The notes under the pieces were generated by a model. The model made no database searches. It had not been told where the DNA came from and worked only from the letters and a program-made list of their open reading frames with translations. This document shows positions 8,734-17,936 of a stretch of 64,000 bases of DNA, piece after piece. Numbering within the stretch: the stretch's first letter is position 1; every line of letters begins with the position of its first letter. The stretch covers positions 744,001-808,000 of the forward strand of contig NZ_AP019373.1 in NCBI RefSeq assembly GCF_004323595.1, in the 5' to 3' direction. This stretch comes from Sulfuricystis thermophila (GTDB lineage: Bacteria; Pseudomonadota; Gammaproteobacteria; Burkholderiales; Rhodocyclaceae). A program made the translations under genes and the position numbers.

Positions 8734-9657
8734 TCAGCTCTCCGTGTGCAGACGCTTGGCCAGCAGCAGCAAGGTTTGTTCGAGGATCAGGCCGACGATG
8801 CCGATGACGAAGATGGCGATGATGATGTGCTCGACCTTGAGGTTGTTCCACTCGTCCCACACCCAGAAGCCGATGCCGACGCCGCCAGTGAGCATCTCGG
8901 CCGCGACGATCACCAGCCAGGCCGTGCCGATCGACAGCCGGATGCCGGTCAGCATGTAGGGCAGCACGCTGGGGAACAAGATCTTGGTGACGATCTTCCA
9001 CTCGGACAGGTTGAGCACGCGCGCCACGTTGAGGTAGTCCTGCGGCACGCGCACCACGCCCTGGGCGGTGTTCATGATCATCGGCCAGATGGAGCAGATG
9101 AAAATCGTCCAGGTCGCGGCCGGGTCGGCCTTCTTGAACACCAGCAGGCCGATCGGCAGCCAGGCGAGCGGCGAGACGGGCCGCAGCAGGCTGATGATCG
9201 GGTTTGCCATGCTCGAGAGCGTGGCGAAACGCCCGAGCAGGAAGCCGACCGGGATGCCCACCAGTGCCGCGAAGCCGAAGCCGACGGCGACGCGCTGCAG
9301 CGAGGAAAGGATGTTCCAGCCAATGCCCTGGTCGTTCGGCCCGTTGCGGTAGAACGGGTCGGCGAAGAGCTTTGTCGCTGCCTCCCAGGTTTGGCCCGGG
9401 GTCGGGATGCTGCCACCGTTCATGGTGGCCAGTTGCCAGATGGCGAGCAGCAGCACCAGACCCATGACCGGCGGCAGGATGGCGGCGAAGAAGGCGCGCA
9501 TCGCCGCCGAGTTCTGCTCCGTGGTGCTCGGCCCGACGAGTTGCGAAGGAGGCGGAGGCGGGGGTACGCTCAGTTTCGCCGTCCCAGATGGAAAGCTGGC
9601 CGGCTGTGCCGTCGCGCTAGCGCCGACTTTCATGGCATGGATGGTCATTGCCGTCAT
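8734..9657 (-). CDS. nrtB: Nitrate ABC transporter, permease
   Basis: 307 residues, inner-membrane permease of the nitrate importer. A ~65-residue N-terminal extension rich in Ala, Ser and Pro (including PPPPPPSQ) precedes the first hydrophobic helix at VMGLVLLLAIWQLA. The BPD-type coupling loop is visible around VARVLNLSEWKIVTKILFPS (EAA-like region), followed by SIGTAWLVIVAAEML. The ATG at 9657 is used; the early residues MKVGASATA are encoded by a copy of the dispersed 25-nt motif (9606-9630), so part of the extension may come from that repeat. It lies 19 bases after nrtA. Confidence 0.93.
   Translation of the reverse strand: MTAMTIHAMKVGASATAQPASFPSGTAKLSVPPPPPPSQLVGPSTTEQNSAAMRAFFAAILPPVMGLVLLLAIWQLATMNGGSIPTPGQTWEAATKLFADPFYRNGPNDQGIGWNILSSLQRVAVGFGFAALVGIPVGFLLGRFATLSSMANPIISLLRPVSPLAWLPIGLLVFKKADPAATWTIFICSIWPMIMNTAQGVVRVPQDYLNVARVLNLSEWKIVTKILFPSVLPYMLTGIRLSIGTAWLVIVAAEMLTGGVGIGFWVWDEWNNLKVEHIIIAIFVIGIVGLILEQTLLLLAKRLHTES
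9606..9630 (-). repeat. Dispersed 25-nt motif inside nrtB N-terminus
   Basis: GTGCCGTCGCGCTAGCGCC followed by GACTTT, one of the degenerate copies. It is read K-V-G-A-S-A-T-A in nrtB, in the same frame as the nasA, carA, nosF and nosG copies. Confidence 0.6.
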
Positions 9658-9676
9658 GACATACTCCTTGTGCGTG

Positions 9677-10930
9677 TTATGCCTTGACCTTGAAGCCGTC
9701 GGCGTACTTCTTGGGATCCTTGCCGTTCCAGACCACGCCGTCGATCAGTTTCGATTCGCGCAACTCGCTCTTGGGCAGCGGCACCTTGAGCTGGCTGGCC
9801 GCTTCCTTGTAGAGGTCGATGCGGTTGACCTTCTTCGCTACGGCGAGATAGTCCGGGTGTTCTTTCAATAGTCCCCAGCGCTTGTGCTGGGTCATGAACC
9901 ACATGCCGTCGGAGAGGTAAGGGAAGTTGACCGCGCCGTCGTTGTAGAACTTCATGTGGTTCTTGTCGGACCAGCTCTTGCCCAGGCCGTTTTCGTACTG
10001 GCCGATCATGCGGCCGCGGATCACCTCGACATCGGTGTTGACGTAAGCCTTGGCGGCGATGATCTCGGCGGTCTTGCTGCGGTTGCTGGCGGAGGCATCG
10101 ATCCACATCGAGGCTTCGAGCACGGCCATGATGACGGCGCGTGCGGTGTTCGGGTACTTGGCGACCCATTCGGCCGTGGTGCCGACGACCTTTTCCGGAT
10201 GATCGACCCAGACGTCCTGCGAGGTGGCGACAGAGAAGCCGACCTTGTCGATGATCGCGCGCTGGTTCCAGGGCTCGCCGACGCAGAAACCGTCCATGTT
10301 GCCGACGCGCGCGTTGGCGACCATCTGCGGCGGCGGCACGACGATGGTCTTGACGTCCTTGAACGGGTTGATACCGTAGGTGGCCAGCCAGTAGTAGAGC
10401 CACATCGCGTGGGTGCCGGTCGGGAAGGTCTGGGCGAAGGTGTATTCCTTCTCCTTCTTCGCCACCAGCTTGGCGAGCGATTCGCCATCGGTGACACCCT
10501 TGTCCTTCATCTGGCTCGACAGGCTGATGCCCTGGCCGTTGTTGTTGATGGTCATGAGGACGTTCATGTCCTTCTTCGGCCCGCCGATGCCGAGCTGGAC
10601 GCCGTAGATCAGGCCGTAGAGCACATGCGCGGCGTCGAGCTCGCCATTGATCAGCTTGTCGCGCACGCCGGCCCAGCTCGCTTCCTTGGTCGGCACGATC
10701 TTGATGCCATACTTCTTGTCGAAGCCCATCACCGAGGCCATGACGATGGAAGCGCAGTCGGTCAGCGGGATGAAGCCGATCTTCACCTCTTCTTTCTCGG
10801 GCTTGTCCGAGCCGGCGGCCCAGACGTGTGGCATCGCGGTCATGAGCGCGGCTCCCGTGGCGAGGCGCAGGAAATCGCGGCGTGTCGTTTCAACTGAAGC
10901 AGGTGAAGGGCAGGTAGTTTCATTTTTCAT
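9677..10930 (-). CDS. nrtA: Nitrate ABC transporter, substrate-binding protein with Tat signal
   Basis: 417 residues. It captures nitrate/nitrite in the periplasm for NrtBD. The N-terminus has a twin-arginine signal (TTRRDFLRLATGAALMTA) ending near HVWAAG. NrtA/NasF family features are visible: KIGFIPLTDCASIVMA, a GELDAAHVLYGL stretch and VGNMDGFCVGEPWN. The ATG at 10930 is chosen because GGAGATCGAG sits directly upstream; the frame is open 21 codons further but those overlap the leader terminator. It is the first gene of the operon and is controlled by the leader at 10951-11203. Confidence 0.94.
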   Translation of the reverse strand: MKNETTCPSPASVETTRRDFLRLATGAALMTAMPHVWAAGSDKPEKEEVKIGFIPLTDCASIVMASVMGFDKKYGIKIVPTKEASWAGVRDKLINGELDAAHVLYGLIYGVQLGIGGPKKDMNVLMTINNNGQGISLSSQMKDKGVTDGESLAKLVAKKEKEYTFAQTFPTGTHAMWLYYWLATYGINPFKDVKTIVVPPPQMVANARVGNMDGFCVGEPWNQRAIIDKVGFSVATSQDVWVDHPEKVVGTTAEWVAKYPNTARAVIMAVLEASMWIDASASNRSKTAEIIAAKAYVNTDVEVIRGRMIGQYENGLGKSWSDKNHMKFYNDGAVNFPYLSDGMWFMTQHKRWGLLKEHPDYLAVAKKVNRIDLYKEAASQLKVPLPKSELRESKLIDGVVWNGKDPKKYADGFKVKA

Positions 10931-10950
10931 CTCGATCTCCGAAGGACAAT

Positions 10951-11002
10951 AAAAAAGGCGTCGATCGCCAACCCGCGTTCGTCGGGCTTGCAATCAGACG
11001 CC
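10951..11002 (-). terminator. Conditional intrinsic terminator in nrtA leader
   Basis: On the minus strand GGCGTC pairs with GACGCC, extended inward by GATTGCAAGCCCG against CGGGTTGGCGATC (mostly paired, one bulged T between the helices), and is followed by six T (10956-10951). The 5' arm (11002-10997) is part of the second ANTAR hairpin, so the two structures exclude each other. That is the classic antitermination arrangement for NasR/NasT-type regulators. Confidence 0.85.
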
Positions 11003-11034
11003 GTTGTCTGGTGGCCGGGCCGCCGTTGGCCCGG
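10995..11034 (-). promoter_or_regulatory. Tandem ANTAR-protein binding hairpins
   Basis: Two adjacent hairpins on the minus (transcribed) strand: CCGGGCC-AACGGC-GGCCCGG (11034-11015) and CAGAC-AACGGC-GTCTG (11010-10995). Both loops are the same hexamer with A at position 1 and G at position 4, the known ANTAR recognition feature. They are four bases apart. The nasT gene next door encodes an ANTAR protein, the expected ligand. Confidence 0.88.
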
Positions 11035-11050
11035 ACTTGCCGGCTAAACC

Positions 11051-11065
11051 GCAATCATCGTGCCA
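11051..11065 (-). promoter_or_regulatory. Sigma-54 promoter of the nrt-nir-nas operon
   Basis: Minus strand TGGCACGATGATTGC matches the -24/-12 consensus TGGCACG-N4-TTGC exactly, with the GG and GC doublets 10 bases apart. Transcription would start near 11040, just before the first ANTAR hairpin (11034). Confidence 0.85.
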
Positions 11066-11114
11066 GTCATCGCGTGGAAAAAGAAAACCATTGCAAAACA
11101 ACAGAGATGCCCGC

Positions 11115-11139
11115 GAAAGCCGGCGCTGGCGAGACGGCA
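11115..11139. repeat. Degenerate 25-nt dispersed motif in the promoter region
   Basis: AAAGCCGGCGCTGGCGAGAC followed by GGCAT differs at three positions from the consensus of the family seen in nasA, menE, menC and others. It lies between the sigma-54 promoter and the NtrC-like sites. Confidence 0.5.
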
Positions 11140-11157
11140 TGTCTGCTCGTGCAAGCT

Positions 11158-11172
11158 GCACTGCTTCTGTGC
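11158..11172. promoter_or_regulatory. NtrC-like binding site 1
   Basis: GCAC-TGCTTCT-GTGC, matching the NtrC palindrome core GCAC-N7-GTGC. It lies ~100 bases upstream of the sigma-54 promoter, a normal enhancer distance. Confidence 0.65.
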
Positions 11173-11188
11173 GGCTTGCGTTCTATTT

Positions 11189-11203
11189 GCACGGGTTTAG
11201 TGC
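11189..11203. promoter_or_regulatory. NtrC-like binding site 2
   Basis: GCAC-GGGTTTA-GTGC, a second GCAC-N7-GTGC palindrome centred 31 bases (about three helical turns) from the first, so two NtrC dimers could sit on the same DNA face. Confidence 0.65.
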
Positions 11204-11207
11204 GCGT

Positions 11208-11393
11208 TAACGTGAAAATACGGAGCAAAAAGTGCGCCGCCATTTGTTTCCTTGACGGCAGTCTGCCTTCGCGGCGCAAGCCGCGCTGATCGTCTCCCCT
11301 CCCGCGAGGGAGGGGCTGGGGGAGGGCGGGCGTTTATTTTTGCGCATGGGTATTTCATCCTCCGCGGGTGCCGATTGCCGGCATGCGCGTTAG
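11208..11393. repeat. Large dispersed repeat, copy 1
   Basis: Begins TAACGTGAAAATAC and ends GCCGGCATGCGCGTTAG; related copies are at 23084-23257 and 45172-45434. Shared blocks include GCAAAAAGTGCGC, GTTTCCTTGACGGCAG, TATTTTTGCGCATGG and TTTCATCCTCCGCGGGTGCC. The middle varies and carries a C-rich/G-rich hairpin (CCCCTCCCGCGAGGGAGGGG). The right end contains a TGCCG-ATTG-CCGGCA hairpin and supplies the stop codon of nasT. Confidence 0.85.
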
Positions 11394-11965
11394 AGCAGCA
11401 GCTCCGCCATCTCGACAAGGCTGGCGGCCACCTTGCCGAGCGGCTGCGACTTTTCCATCGCCAGCTTGCGCAGCGCCGCATAGGCAGCATCCTCGTCCAT
11501 GCCGCGCGTCTTCATGAGGATGCCTTTGGCCTTTTCGATGATCTTGCGCTCGGACAGCTTGCGGCTCGTCTCGGCGAGCTCCCGCCTGAGCGTCTGGAGT
11601 TCCTCGAAGCGCGCGATGGCGACCTCGACCACCGGCTTGAGCCGGTCGATCTCGAAGCCATCGACGACGTAGGCCGCTACGCCGGCCTTGATCGCCGACC
11701 GGATCGTCTCGCTGTTGCCATCCTGCGTGAACATGACCACCGGACGCGGCATCGACTGGCTCATCACGGCCAAATGCTCGAGCGTGTCCCGCGACGGCGA
11801 CTCGGTATCGATCAAAATGATGTCCGGCTTGATTTCCTCGATGCGGCTGATCAAGTCGAGCGCCGAAGGCAGAACTGCCGCGACCTGATGGCCGGCCTTG
11901 ATCAGTCCGGCGCAGACTTCCATCGCGCGCTGCTGGGATTCGTCAATGACGAGGATGTTGGCCAT
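11390..11965 (-). CDS. nasT: ANTAR-domain antiterminator, NasT-like response regulator
   Basis: 191 residues. An N-terminal receiver-like domain (residues 1-120: ILVIDESQQRAM, IILIDTES with the phospho-acceptor-like Asp) is followed by a coiled coil and the C-terminal ANTAR RNA-binding domain (RKLSERKIIEKAKGILMKT, then MDEDAAYAALRKLAMEK). The usual receiver Lys region reads MFTQDGN, so normal phosphorylation is doubtful, as in other NasT proteins that are instead held by the nitrate sensor NasS. No nasS lies beside it. It is expected to bind the hairpins at 10995-11034 and let transcription reach nrtA. Its stop codon lies inside a dispersed repeat. Confidence 0.9.
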   Translation of the reverse strand: MANILVIDESQQRAMEVCAGLIKAGHQVAAVLPSALDLISRIEEIKPDIILIDTESPSRDTLEHLAVMSQSMPRPVVMFTQDGNSETIRSAIKAGVAAYVVDGFEIDRLKPVVEVAIARFEELQTLRRELAETSRKLSERKIIEKAKGILMKTRGMDEDAAYAALRKLAMEKSQPLGKVAASLVEMAELLL

Positions 11966-12041
11966 ACCGCTGCTATAGCAACTTGCGCGCCACTGTTCAT
12001 CTTTCTGAAGGCCGAATGAATACTTAAGGTTTGTTCATAAT

Positions 12042-12098
12042 CGAGCGCAGCGAGCCAGTCTGGAACCCCCCACGAGGGGGGCGAAGGGGGGGCGGGCG
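12042..12098. repeat. G/C-run repeat, copy A (intergenic)
   Basis: Reads GAGCGCAGCGAGCCAGTCTGG, then a run of C, CGA, and two G runs joined by CGAA. A near-identical copy lies at 12206-12263, and the C-run/G-run core also appears in the large repeat at 23168-23200. The C and G runs pair into a very stable hairpin. Confidence 0.75.
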
Positions 12099-12100
12099 GT

Positions 12101-12135
12101 CACGAAAGGGCTGCGCAGCGTTGGCGCAGGGCCGC
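12101..12135. repeat. Short dispersed repeat, copy 2 (intergenic)
   Basis: CACGAAAGGGCTGCGCAGCG followed by TTGGCGCAGGGCCGC, matching 2398-2432. Together with the flanking G/C-run repeats it fills the 298-base gap between nasT and greA, where no gene is supported. Confidence 0.6.
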
Positions 12136-12205
12136 CCCAAGCCAACGCGGCACGCGGCGAAGCCGAAAATCACCCCTGCTTGGCGACGAAGAGCCCGTCA
12201 CATTT

Positions 12206-12263
12206 GCGAGCGTAGCGAGCCAGTCTGGAACCCCCCGCGAGGGGGGCGAAGGGGGGTGGGCGT
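12206..12263. repeat. G/C-run repeat, copy B (intergenic, abuts greA stop)
   Basis: GCGAGCGTAGCGAGCCAGTC then CTGGAACCCCCC, CGCGA, and the two G runs. The copy ends right at the greA stop codon (12264-12266), so the C6/G6 hairpin could terminate the carB-greA transcript. Confidence 0.75.
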
Positions 12264-12740
12264 TTACTCATAGCGCACGTCGAGGATTTCGTATTCGCGC
12301 CGGCCGCCGGGCGTCTGCACCTCGACGACGTCGCCGGCGAACTTGCCGATCAGCGCACGGGCGACGGGCGAGTTGAGCGAGATCTTGTTCTGCTTGATAT
12401 CGGCTTCATCGTCGCCGACGATCTGGTAGCTGACCGTCTGGCCGGCGTCAATGTCCTCGATGTCCACCGTGGCGCCAAAGACGACGCGTCCGTCGGCATC
12501 GAGCGTACGTGGGTCGATGATCTGGGCATTGGCGAGCTTGCTTTCGATCTCGGCGATGCGGCCCTCGATGAAGCCTTGCCGTTCCTTGGCGGCATCGTAT
12601 TCGGCGTTTTCGGAGAGATCGCCGTGCGAGCGCGCCTCGGCGATCGCGGCGATCACTGCCGGCCGATCCACGGTTTTCAGGCGCTGCAGCTCGTCCTTGA
12701 GCTGCTGGGCGCCGTTGAGGGTCAGGGGAATCTTGCTCAT
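12264..12740 (-). CDS. greA: Transcription elongation factor GreA
   Basis: 158 residues, the standard length. GreA rescues backtracked RNA polymerase by stimulating cleavage of the 3' end of the nascent RNA. The N-terminal coiled coil ([20 protein letters not shown], then [20 protein letters not shown]) carries the acidic tip residues D and E. The C-terminal FKBP-like domain includes [13 protein letters not shown], then [20 protein letters not shown] and the [11 protein letters not shown] end. It overlaps carB by 4 bases (ATGA), the usual betaproteobacterial order. Confidence 0.97.
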   Translation of the reverse strand: MSKIPLTLNGAQQLKDELQRLKTVDRPAVIAAIAEARSHGDLSENAEYDAAKERQGFIEGRIAEIESKLANAQIIDPRTLDADGRVVFGATVDIEDIDAGQTVSYQIVGDDEADIKQNKISLNSPVARALIGKFAGDVVEVQTPGGRREYEILDVRYE

Positions 12741-15700
12741 GGATGCAATTCGGCGTGCAGCGCCTGCAGCGCATAGGTCTCGAGGCCGGAGTGCTGCATG
12801 CCGATACAGGCGGCGCGCGCTCCCTCGATGGTGGTAAACAAGGTCACCTTCTGGCTCAGCGCCGAGGTGCGGATCGAGCGCGAAGCCTGAATGGCCGTGC
12901 GTTTCTCATCGACGGTATTGACGATCAGGGCGATCTCGTCATTCTTGATCATGTCGACGATGTGCGGGCGACCTTCACTGACCTTGTTGACCGCGGCGAC
13001 CGGAATGCCGGCGGCTTCGATCGACGCGGCCGTGCCACTCGTTGCCAGCAGCGTGAAACCGAGTTGGTGCAGCAGCCGCGCGACTTCGATGGCCTTGTGC
13101 TTGTCGGCGGGCTTGACGCTGATGAACGCCTTGCCGGCTTTGGGCAGACGCGTGCCGGAGGCGATCTGCGACTTGACGAAGGCTTCGCCGAAGCTGCGGC
13201 CGATGCCCATCACCTCGCCGGTCGATTTCATCTCCGGGCCGAGCAGGGTATCGACGCCCGGGAACTTGTTGAACGGGAATACCGCTTCCTTGACCGAGAA
13301 GTAGGGCGGCACGACCTCGTGCGTGATGCCCTGCTCGGCAAGGCTGCGGCCGGCCATGCAGCGCGCGGCGATCTTGGCCAGCGGCAAACCGGTGGCCTTG
13401 GAAACGAACGGCACCGTGCGCGAGGCGCGCGGGTTGACTTCCAGCACATAGACGACGGAATCGGGCCCATGTCCCTGGATCGCGAACTGCACGTTCATCA
13501 GGCCGACGACGTTGAGCGCCTTGGCCATCAGCGCGGTCTGGCGCCGCAGCTCGTCCTGCACCTCGCGGCTCAGCGAAAAAGGCGGCAGCGAACAGGCGGA
13601 ATCGCCCGAATGCACGCCGGCCTGCTCGATGTGCTCCATGATGCCGCCGATGATCACCTGTTGGCCATCGCACAGCGCATCGACATCGACCTCGGTGGCA
13701 TCGTTCAGGAAGCGGTCGAGCAGCACCGGCGAATCATTGGAAACCTTGACCGCCTCACGCATATAGCGCTCGAGATCCTTCTCTTCATGCACGATTTCCA
13801 TCGCCCGACCACCGAGCACATAGGAGGGGCGCACGACCAGCGGATAGCCGATCTCGGCGGCGAGCCGCAAGGCATCCTCTTCGGTGCGCGCGGTGCGGTT
13901 CGGCGGCTGCTTGAGGCCGAGCGTATCGAGCAACTTCTGGAAACGCTCACGGTCTTCCGCGGCATCGATCGACTCCGGCGAGGTGCCGATGATCGGCACG
14001 CCAGCGGCTTCCAGCGCCAGTGCGAGTTTGAGCGGCGTCTGGCCACCGAATTGGACGATCACGCCGACGGGCTTTTCGACATGGACGATCTCGAGCACGT
14101 CTTCGAGCGTCAGCGGCTCGAAATAGAGGCGATCCGAAGTGTCGTAGTCGGTCGAGACGGTCTCCGGGTTGCAGTTGACCATGATGGTCTCATAGCCGTC
14201 CTCGCGGCACGCCTGCGCCGCATGCACACAGCAGTAATCGAATTCGATGCCCTGGCCGATGCGGTTCGGGCCGCCGCCCAGCACCATGATCTTCTTCTTG
14301 TCCGTGGGCTGGGCCTCGCACTCTTCCTCGTAGGTCGAATACAGATAGGCGGTGCTGGTGGCGAACTCCGCGGCACAGGTGTCGACACGCTTGTAGACCG
14401 GCCGCACCCCCAGCGCGTGCCGCCGTGCGCGCACCTCATGTTCGGAGGTCGACAACAGATGGGCGAGACGGCGGTCCGAGAAGCCCTTGCGCTTGAGCTG
14501 GCGCAACTCGTCGGCAGCAAAGGAATCCAGCGTGCGCTGCTCGATGGCGAGTTCCAGATCGACCAGCTCCTTGATCTGGGCGAGGAACCAGGGGTCGATG
14601 CGGGTGAGCCGATGCACCTTGTCGATCGACATGCCGATGCCGAAGGCATCGGCGACGTACCACAGCCGCTCCGCCGACGGGCGCGCCAGCTGTTCGTCGA
14701 TGGTGTCCGGGTCGACGCTCTTCAGGTTGAAGCCGTCCACACCGACCTCCAGACCGCGCAGCGCCTTCTGCAGCGATTCCTGGAAGGTGCGGCCGATCGC
14801 CATCACCTCGCCGACCGATTTCATTTGCGTGGTGAGCGTCGCGTCGGCCTGGGGGAATTTCTCGAAGGTGAAGCGCGGCACCTTGGTGACGACGTAGTCG
14901 ATCGACGGCTCGAACGAAGCGGGCGTGGCACCGCCGGTGATCTCGTTCTTCAGCTCGTCGAGCGTATAGCCCACCGCCAGTTTGGCGGCGACCTTGGCGA
15001 TCGGAAAGCCGGTGGCCTTCGAGGCGAGCGCCGAAGAGCGCGACACGCGCGGGTTCATCTCGATCACGATCATGCGCCCATCCTTGGGGTTGATCGCGAA
15101 CTGCACGTTCGAACCGCCGGTGTCGACGCCGATCTCGCGCAGCACGGCGATCGCGGCATCGCGCATCAGCTGATATTCCTTGTCGGTGAGTGTTTGCGCC
15201 GGCGCGACGGTGATCGAATCGCCGGTATGCACCCCCATCGGGTCGAGGTTCTCGATCGAGCAAACGATGATGCAGTTGTCGTGCTTGTCGCGCACCACCT
15301 CCATCTCGAATTCTTTCCAGCCCAGCAGTGATTCCTCGATCAGCAGCTCGTGGGTGGGTGAGGCTTCGAGGCCGCGCTTGCAGATCTCGATGAATTCTTC
15401 CTGGTTGTAGGCGATGCCGCCGCCCGAGCCGCCCATCGTGAAGGAAGGCCGGATGATGGTGGGAAAGCCCATCGCGCCTTGCACTTGCTGCGCTTCTTCC
15501 AGGCTGTGGGCGATGCCGGAACGTGCCGAGCCCAGCCCGATCTTCGTCATCGCCTTCTTGAATTTCTCGCGGTCCTCGGCCTTGTCGATCGCCTCGCGCG
15601 ATGCGCCGATCAGCTCGACGCCATATTTTTCCAGCACGCCATGTTTGGCGAGATCGAGCGCGCAGTTCAACGCCGTCTGACCGCCCATGGTCGGCAACAG

Positions 15701-15955
15701 CGCGTCGGGCTGCTCTTTGGCGATGATGTTTTCCAGCACCTGCCAGGTGATCGGCTCGATGTAGGTGACATCCGCCATTTCCGGGTCGGTCATGATCGTC
15801 GCCGGGTTGGAATTGACGAGGATGACCTTGTAGCCTTCTTCCTTCAGCGCCTTGCAGGCCTGGGCGCCGGAATAGTCGAATTCGCAGGCCTGGCCGATGA
15901 TGATCGGGCCCGCGCCGATGATGAGGATGGAGTGAATGTCGGTGCGTTTAGGCAT
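12737..15955 (-). CDS. carB: Carbamoyl-phosphate synthase, large subunit
   Basis: 1072 residues, full length. It makes carbamoyl phosphate for arginine and pyrimidine synthesis from ammonia (from CarA), bicarbonate and 2 ATP. The two ATP-grasp halves are visible: the first opens with [20 protein letters not shown] and the second with [17 protein letters not shown]. Oligomerisation and C-terminal allosteric (MGS-like) domains follow ([19 protein letters not shown], then [16 protein letters not shown]). It overlaps both carA (8 bases) and greA (4 bases). Confidence 0.98.
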   Translation of the reverse strand: MPKRTDIHSILIIGAGPIIIGQACEFDYSGAQACKALKEEGYKVILVNSNPATIMTDPEMADVTYIEPITWQVLENIIAKEQPDALLPTMGGQTALNCALDLAKHGVLEKYGVELIGASREAIDKAEDREKFKKAMTKIGLGSARSGIAHSLEEAQQVQGAMGFPTIIRPSFTMGGSGGGIAYNQEEFIEICKRGLEASPTHELLIEESLLGWKEFEMEVVRDKHDNCIIVCSIENLDPMGVHTGDSITVAPAQTLTDKEYQLMRDAAIAVLREIGVDTGGSNVQFAINPKDGRMIVIEMNPRVSRSSALASKATGFPIAKVAAKLAVGYTLDELKNEITGGATPASFEPSIDYVVTKVPRFTFEKFPQADATLTTQMKSVGEVMAIGRTFQESLQKALRGLEVGVDGFNLKSVDPDTIDEQLARPSAERLWYVADAFGIGMSIDKVHRLTRIDPWFLAQIKELVDLELAIEQRTLDSFAADELRQLKRKGFSDRRLAHLLSTSEHEVRARRHALGVRPVYKRVDTCAAEFATSTAYLYSTYEEECEAQPTDKKKIMVLGGGPNRIGQGIEFDYCCVHAAQACREDGYETIMVNCNPETVSTDYDTSDRLYFEPLTLEDVLEIVHVEKPVGVIVQFGGQTPLKLALALEAAGVPIIGTSPESIDAAEDRERFQKLLDTLGLKQPPNRTARTEEDALRLAAEIGYPLVVRPSYVLGGRAMEIVHEEKDLERYMREAVKVSNDSPVLLDRFLNDATEVDVDALCDGQQVIIGGIMEHIEQAGVHSGDSACSLPPFSLSREVQDELRRQTALMAKALNVVGLMNVQFAIQGHGPDSVVYVLEVNPRASRTVPFVSKATGLPLAKIAARCMAGRSLAEQGITHEVVPPYFSVKEAVFPFNKFPGVDTLLGPEMKSTGEVMGIGRSFGEAFVKSQIASGTRLPKAGKAFISVKPADKHKAIEVARLLHQLGFTLLATSGTAASIEAAGIPVAAVNKVSEGRPHIVDMIKNDEIALIVNTVDEKRTAIQASRSIRTSALSQKVTLFTTIEGARAACIGMQHSGLETYALQALHAELHP

Positions 15956-17087
15956 TCGTGTTTTTCTCCATCATCGCGATGAAGCGATCGAACAGATAGG
16001 CGACGTCGTGCGGGCCGGGGCTCGCTTCGGGGTGGCCCTGGAAGCACAGCGCCGGACGGTCGGTCCAGGCCATGCCCTGCAGCGAGCCGTCGAACAACGA
16101 GACATGGGTGACCTTGACGTTTGCCGGCAACGTCGCCGGGTCGACGGCGAAGCCGTGGTTCTGGCTGGTGATCAATACCTGGCCGGTGTCCAGGTCCTTG
16201 ACCGGGTGGTTGGCGCCATGGTGGCCGAACTTCATCTTCAACGTCTTGCCACCGGCGGCCAGACCCATCAGCTGATGGCCGAGACAGATGCCGAAGGCGG
16301 GAATCTTGCGGTCGAGGAGTTCCCGGATCGCGGCGATCGCGTAGTCGCAGGGTTCGGGATCGCCCGGCCCGTTGGAGAAGAATACGCCGTCCGGGTTCAT
16401 CGCCAGCACCTCGCTGGCGGGGGTTTGCGCCGGCACGACGGTGAGGCGGCAGCCGCGGCTGGCGAGCATGCGCAGGATATTGCGTTTGACGCCGAAGTCA
16501 TAGGCGACGACATGGAATCTGTCCTGTGCCGGTGCCGTGTAGCCAGCGCCGAGTTTCCATTCACCTTCGTTCCATGAATAGGGCTTGGAGGTGGTGACGA
16601 CCTTGGCGAGATCCATGCCGGCCAGTCCCGGGAAGGCGCGTGCCCGGGCAATCGCGTCATCCGCATCGAGGTCCTCGCCGGTCATCAGACAGCCGGCCTG
16701 CGCGCCTTTCTCGCGCAAGATGCGGGTGAGTTTGCGGGTATCGATGTCGGCGATGGCGACGACGTTCTCGCGCTTCAGATAATCGCTGAGCGTCTGTTCG
16801 GAACGGAAGTTCGAGGCAATGAGGGGCAGATCGCGGATCACCAGCCCGGCGGCGTAAATCCGGTCTGCCTCGCAGTCTTCGCGATTGATGCCGGTATTGC
16901 CGATGTGTGGGTAGGTGAGGGTGACGATCTGGCGCGTGTAGGAAGGATCCGTGAGGATCTCCTGATAGCCGGTCATCGCGGTGTTGAACACCACTTCCCC
17001 GACCGATACGCCGGTCGCGCCGATGCCCTTGCCCCGAAATACCGTTCCGTCGGCGAGGGCGAGCAAGGCAGACGGAAATGCGGTCAA
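15948..17087 (-). CDS. carA: Carbamoyl-phosphate synthase, small (glutaminase) subunit
   Basis: 379 residues. It hydrolyses glutamine and feeds ammonia to CarB. The class I glutamine amidotransferase triad region is visible as [16 protein letters not shown] (nucleophile Cys) and [14 protein letters not shown] (His, Glu). The N-terminal CPSase domain has [16 protein letters not shown]. The peptide KLGAGYTAP (16532-16558) comes from a degenerate dispersed 25-nt motif lying in the linker between the two domains. Confidence 0.97.
   Translation of the reverse strand: MTAFPSALLALADGTVFRGKGIGATGVSVGEVVFNTAMTGYQEILTDPSYTRQIVTLTYPHIGNTGINREDCEADRIYAAGLVIRDLPLIASNFRSEQTLSDYLKRENVVAIADIDTRKLTRILREKGAQAGCLMTGEDLDADDAIARARAFPGLAGMDLAKVVTTSKPYSWNEGEWKLGAGYTAPAQDRFHVVAYDFGVKRNILRMLASRGCRLTVVPAQTPASEVLAMNPDGVFFSNGPGDPEPCDYAIAAIRELLDRKIPAFGICLGHQLMGLAAGGKTLKMKFGHHGANHPVKDLDTGQVLITSQNHGFAVDPATLPANVKVTHVSLFDGSLQGMAWTDRPALCFQGHPEASPGPHDVAYLFDRFIAMMEKNTNA
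16532..16558 (-). repeat. Dispersed 25-nt motif inside carA
   Basis: GTGCCGTGTAGCCAGCGCC followed by GAGTTTCC; read K-L-G-A-G-Y-T-A on the coding strand in the interdomain linker. Confidence 0.55.
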
Positions 17088-17192
17088 AATCGGGCTCCTG
17101 GTCGAATATTGCGCCGCATCAATCCATTAAAAACAGGATGATGGGCAAACCGGCGCATTATAGCCGATTCGCCTCGCCTTCGGCGGACGCGG

Positions 17193-17936
<744 letters not shown>

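Larger units (their letters stand above)
10931..11389. other. 459-base non-coding control region between nrtA and nasT
   Basis: No gene is supported here. Reading from nrtA outward it holds the Shine-Dalgarno sequence, a conditional terminator (10951-11002), two ANTAR-type hairpins (10995-11034), a sigma-54 promoter (11051-11065), a degenerate 25-nt dispersed motif (11115-11139), two NtrC-like palindromes (11158-11203), and a copy of a larger dispersed repeat (11208-11393) that runs into the nasT stop codon. Confidence 0.85.

Noticed and set aside
9955-10020. NrtA as a NasS regulator rather than a transporter subunit
   Set aside because: It carries a Tat signal and heads nrtB-nrtD, so it is primarily the transport protein; a dual role is only noted as a possibility.
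12743-15331. 862-codon open frame on the plus strand opposite carB
   Set aside because: Shadow of carB; no domain, no ribosome site, composition typical of antisense frames.
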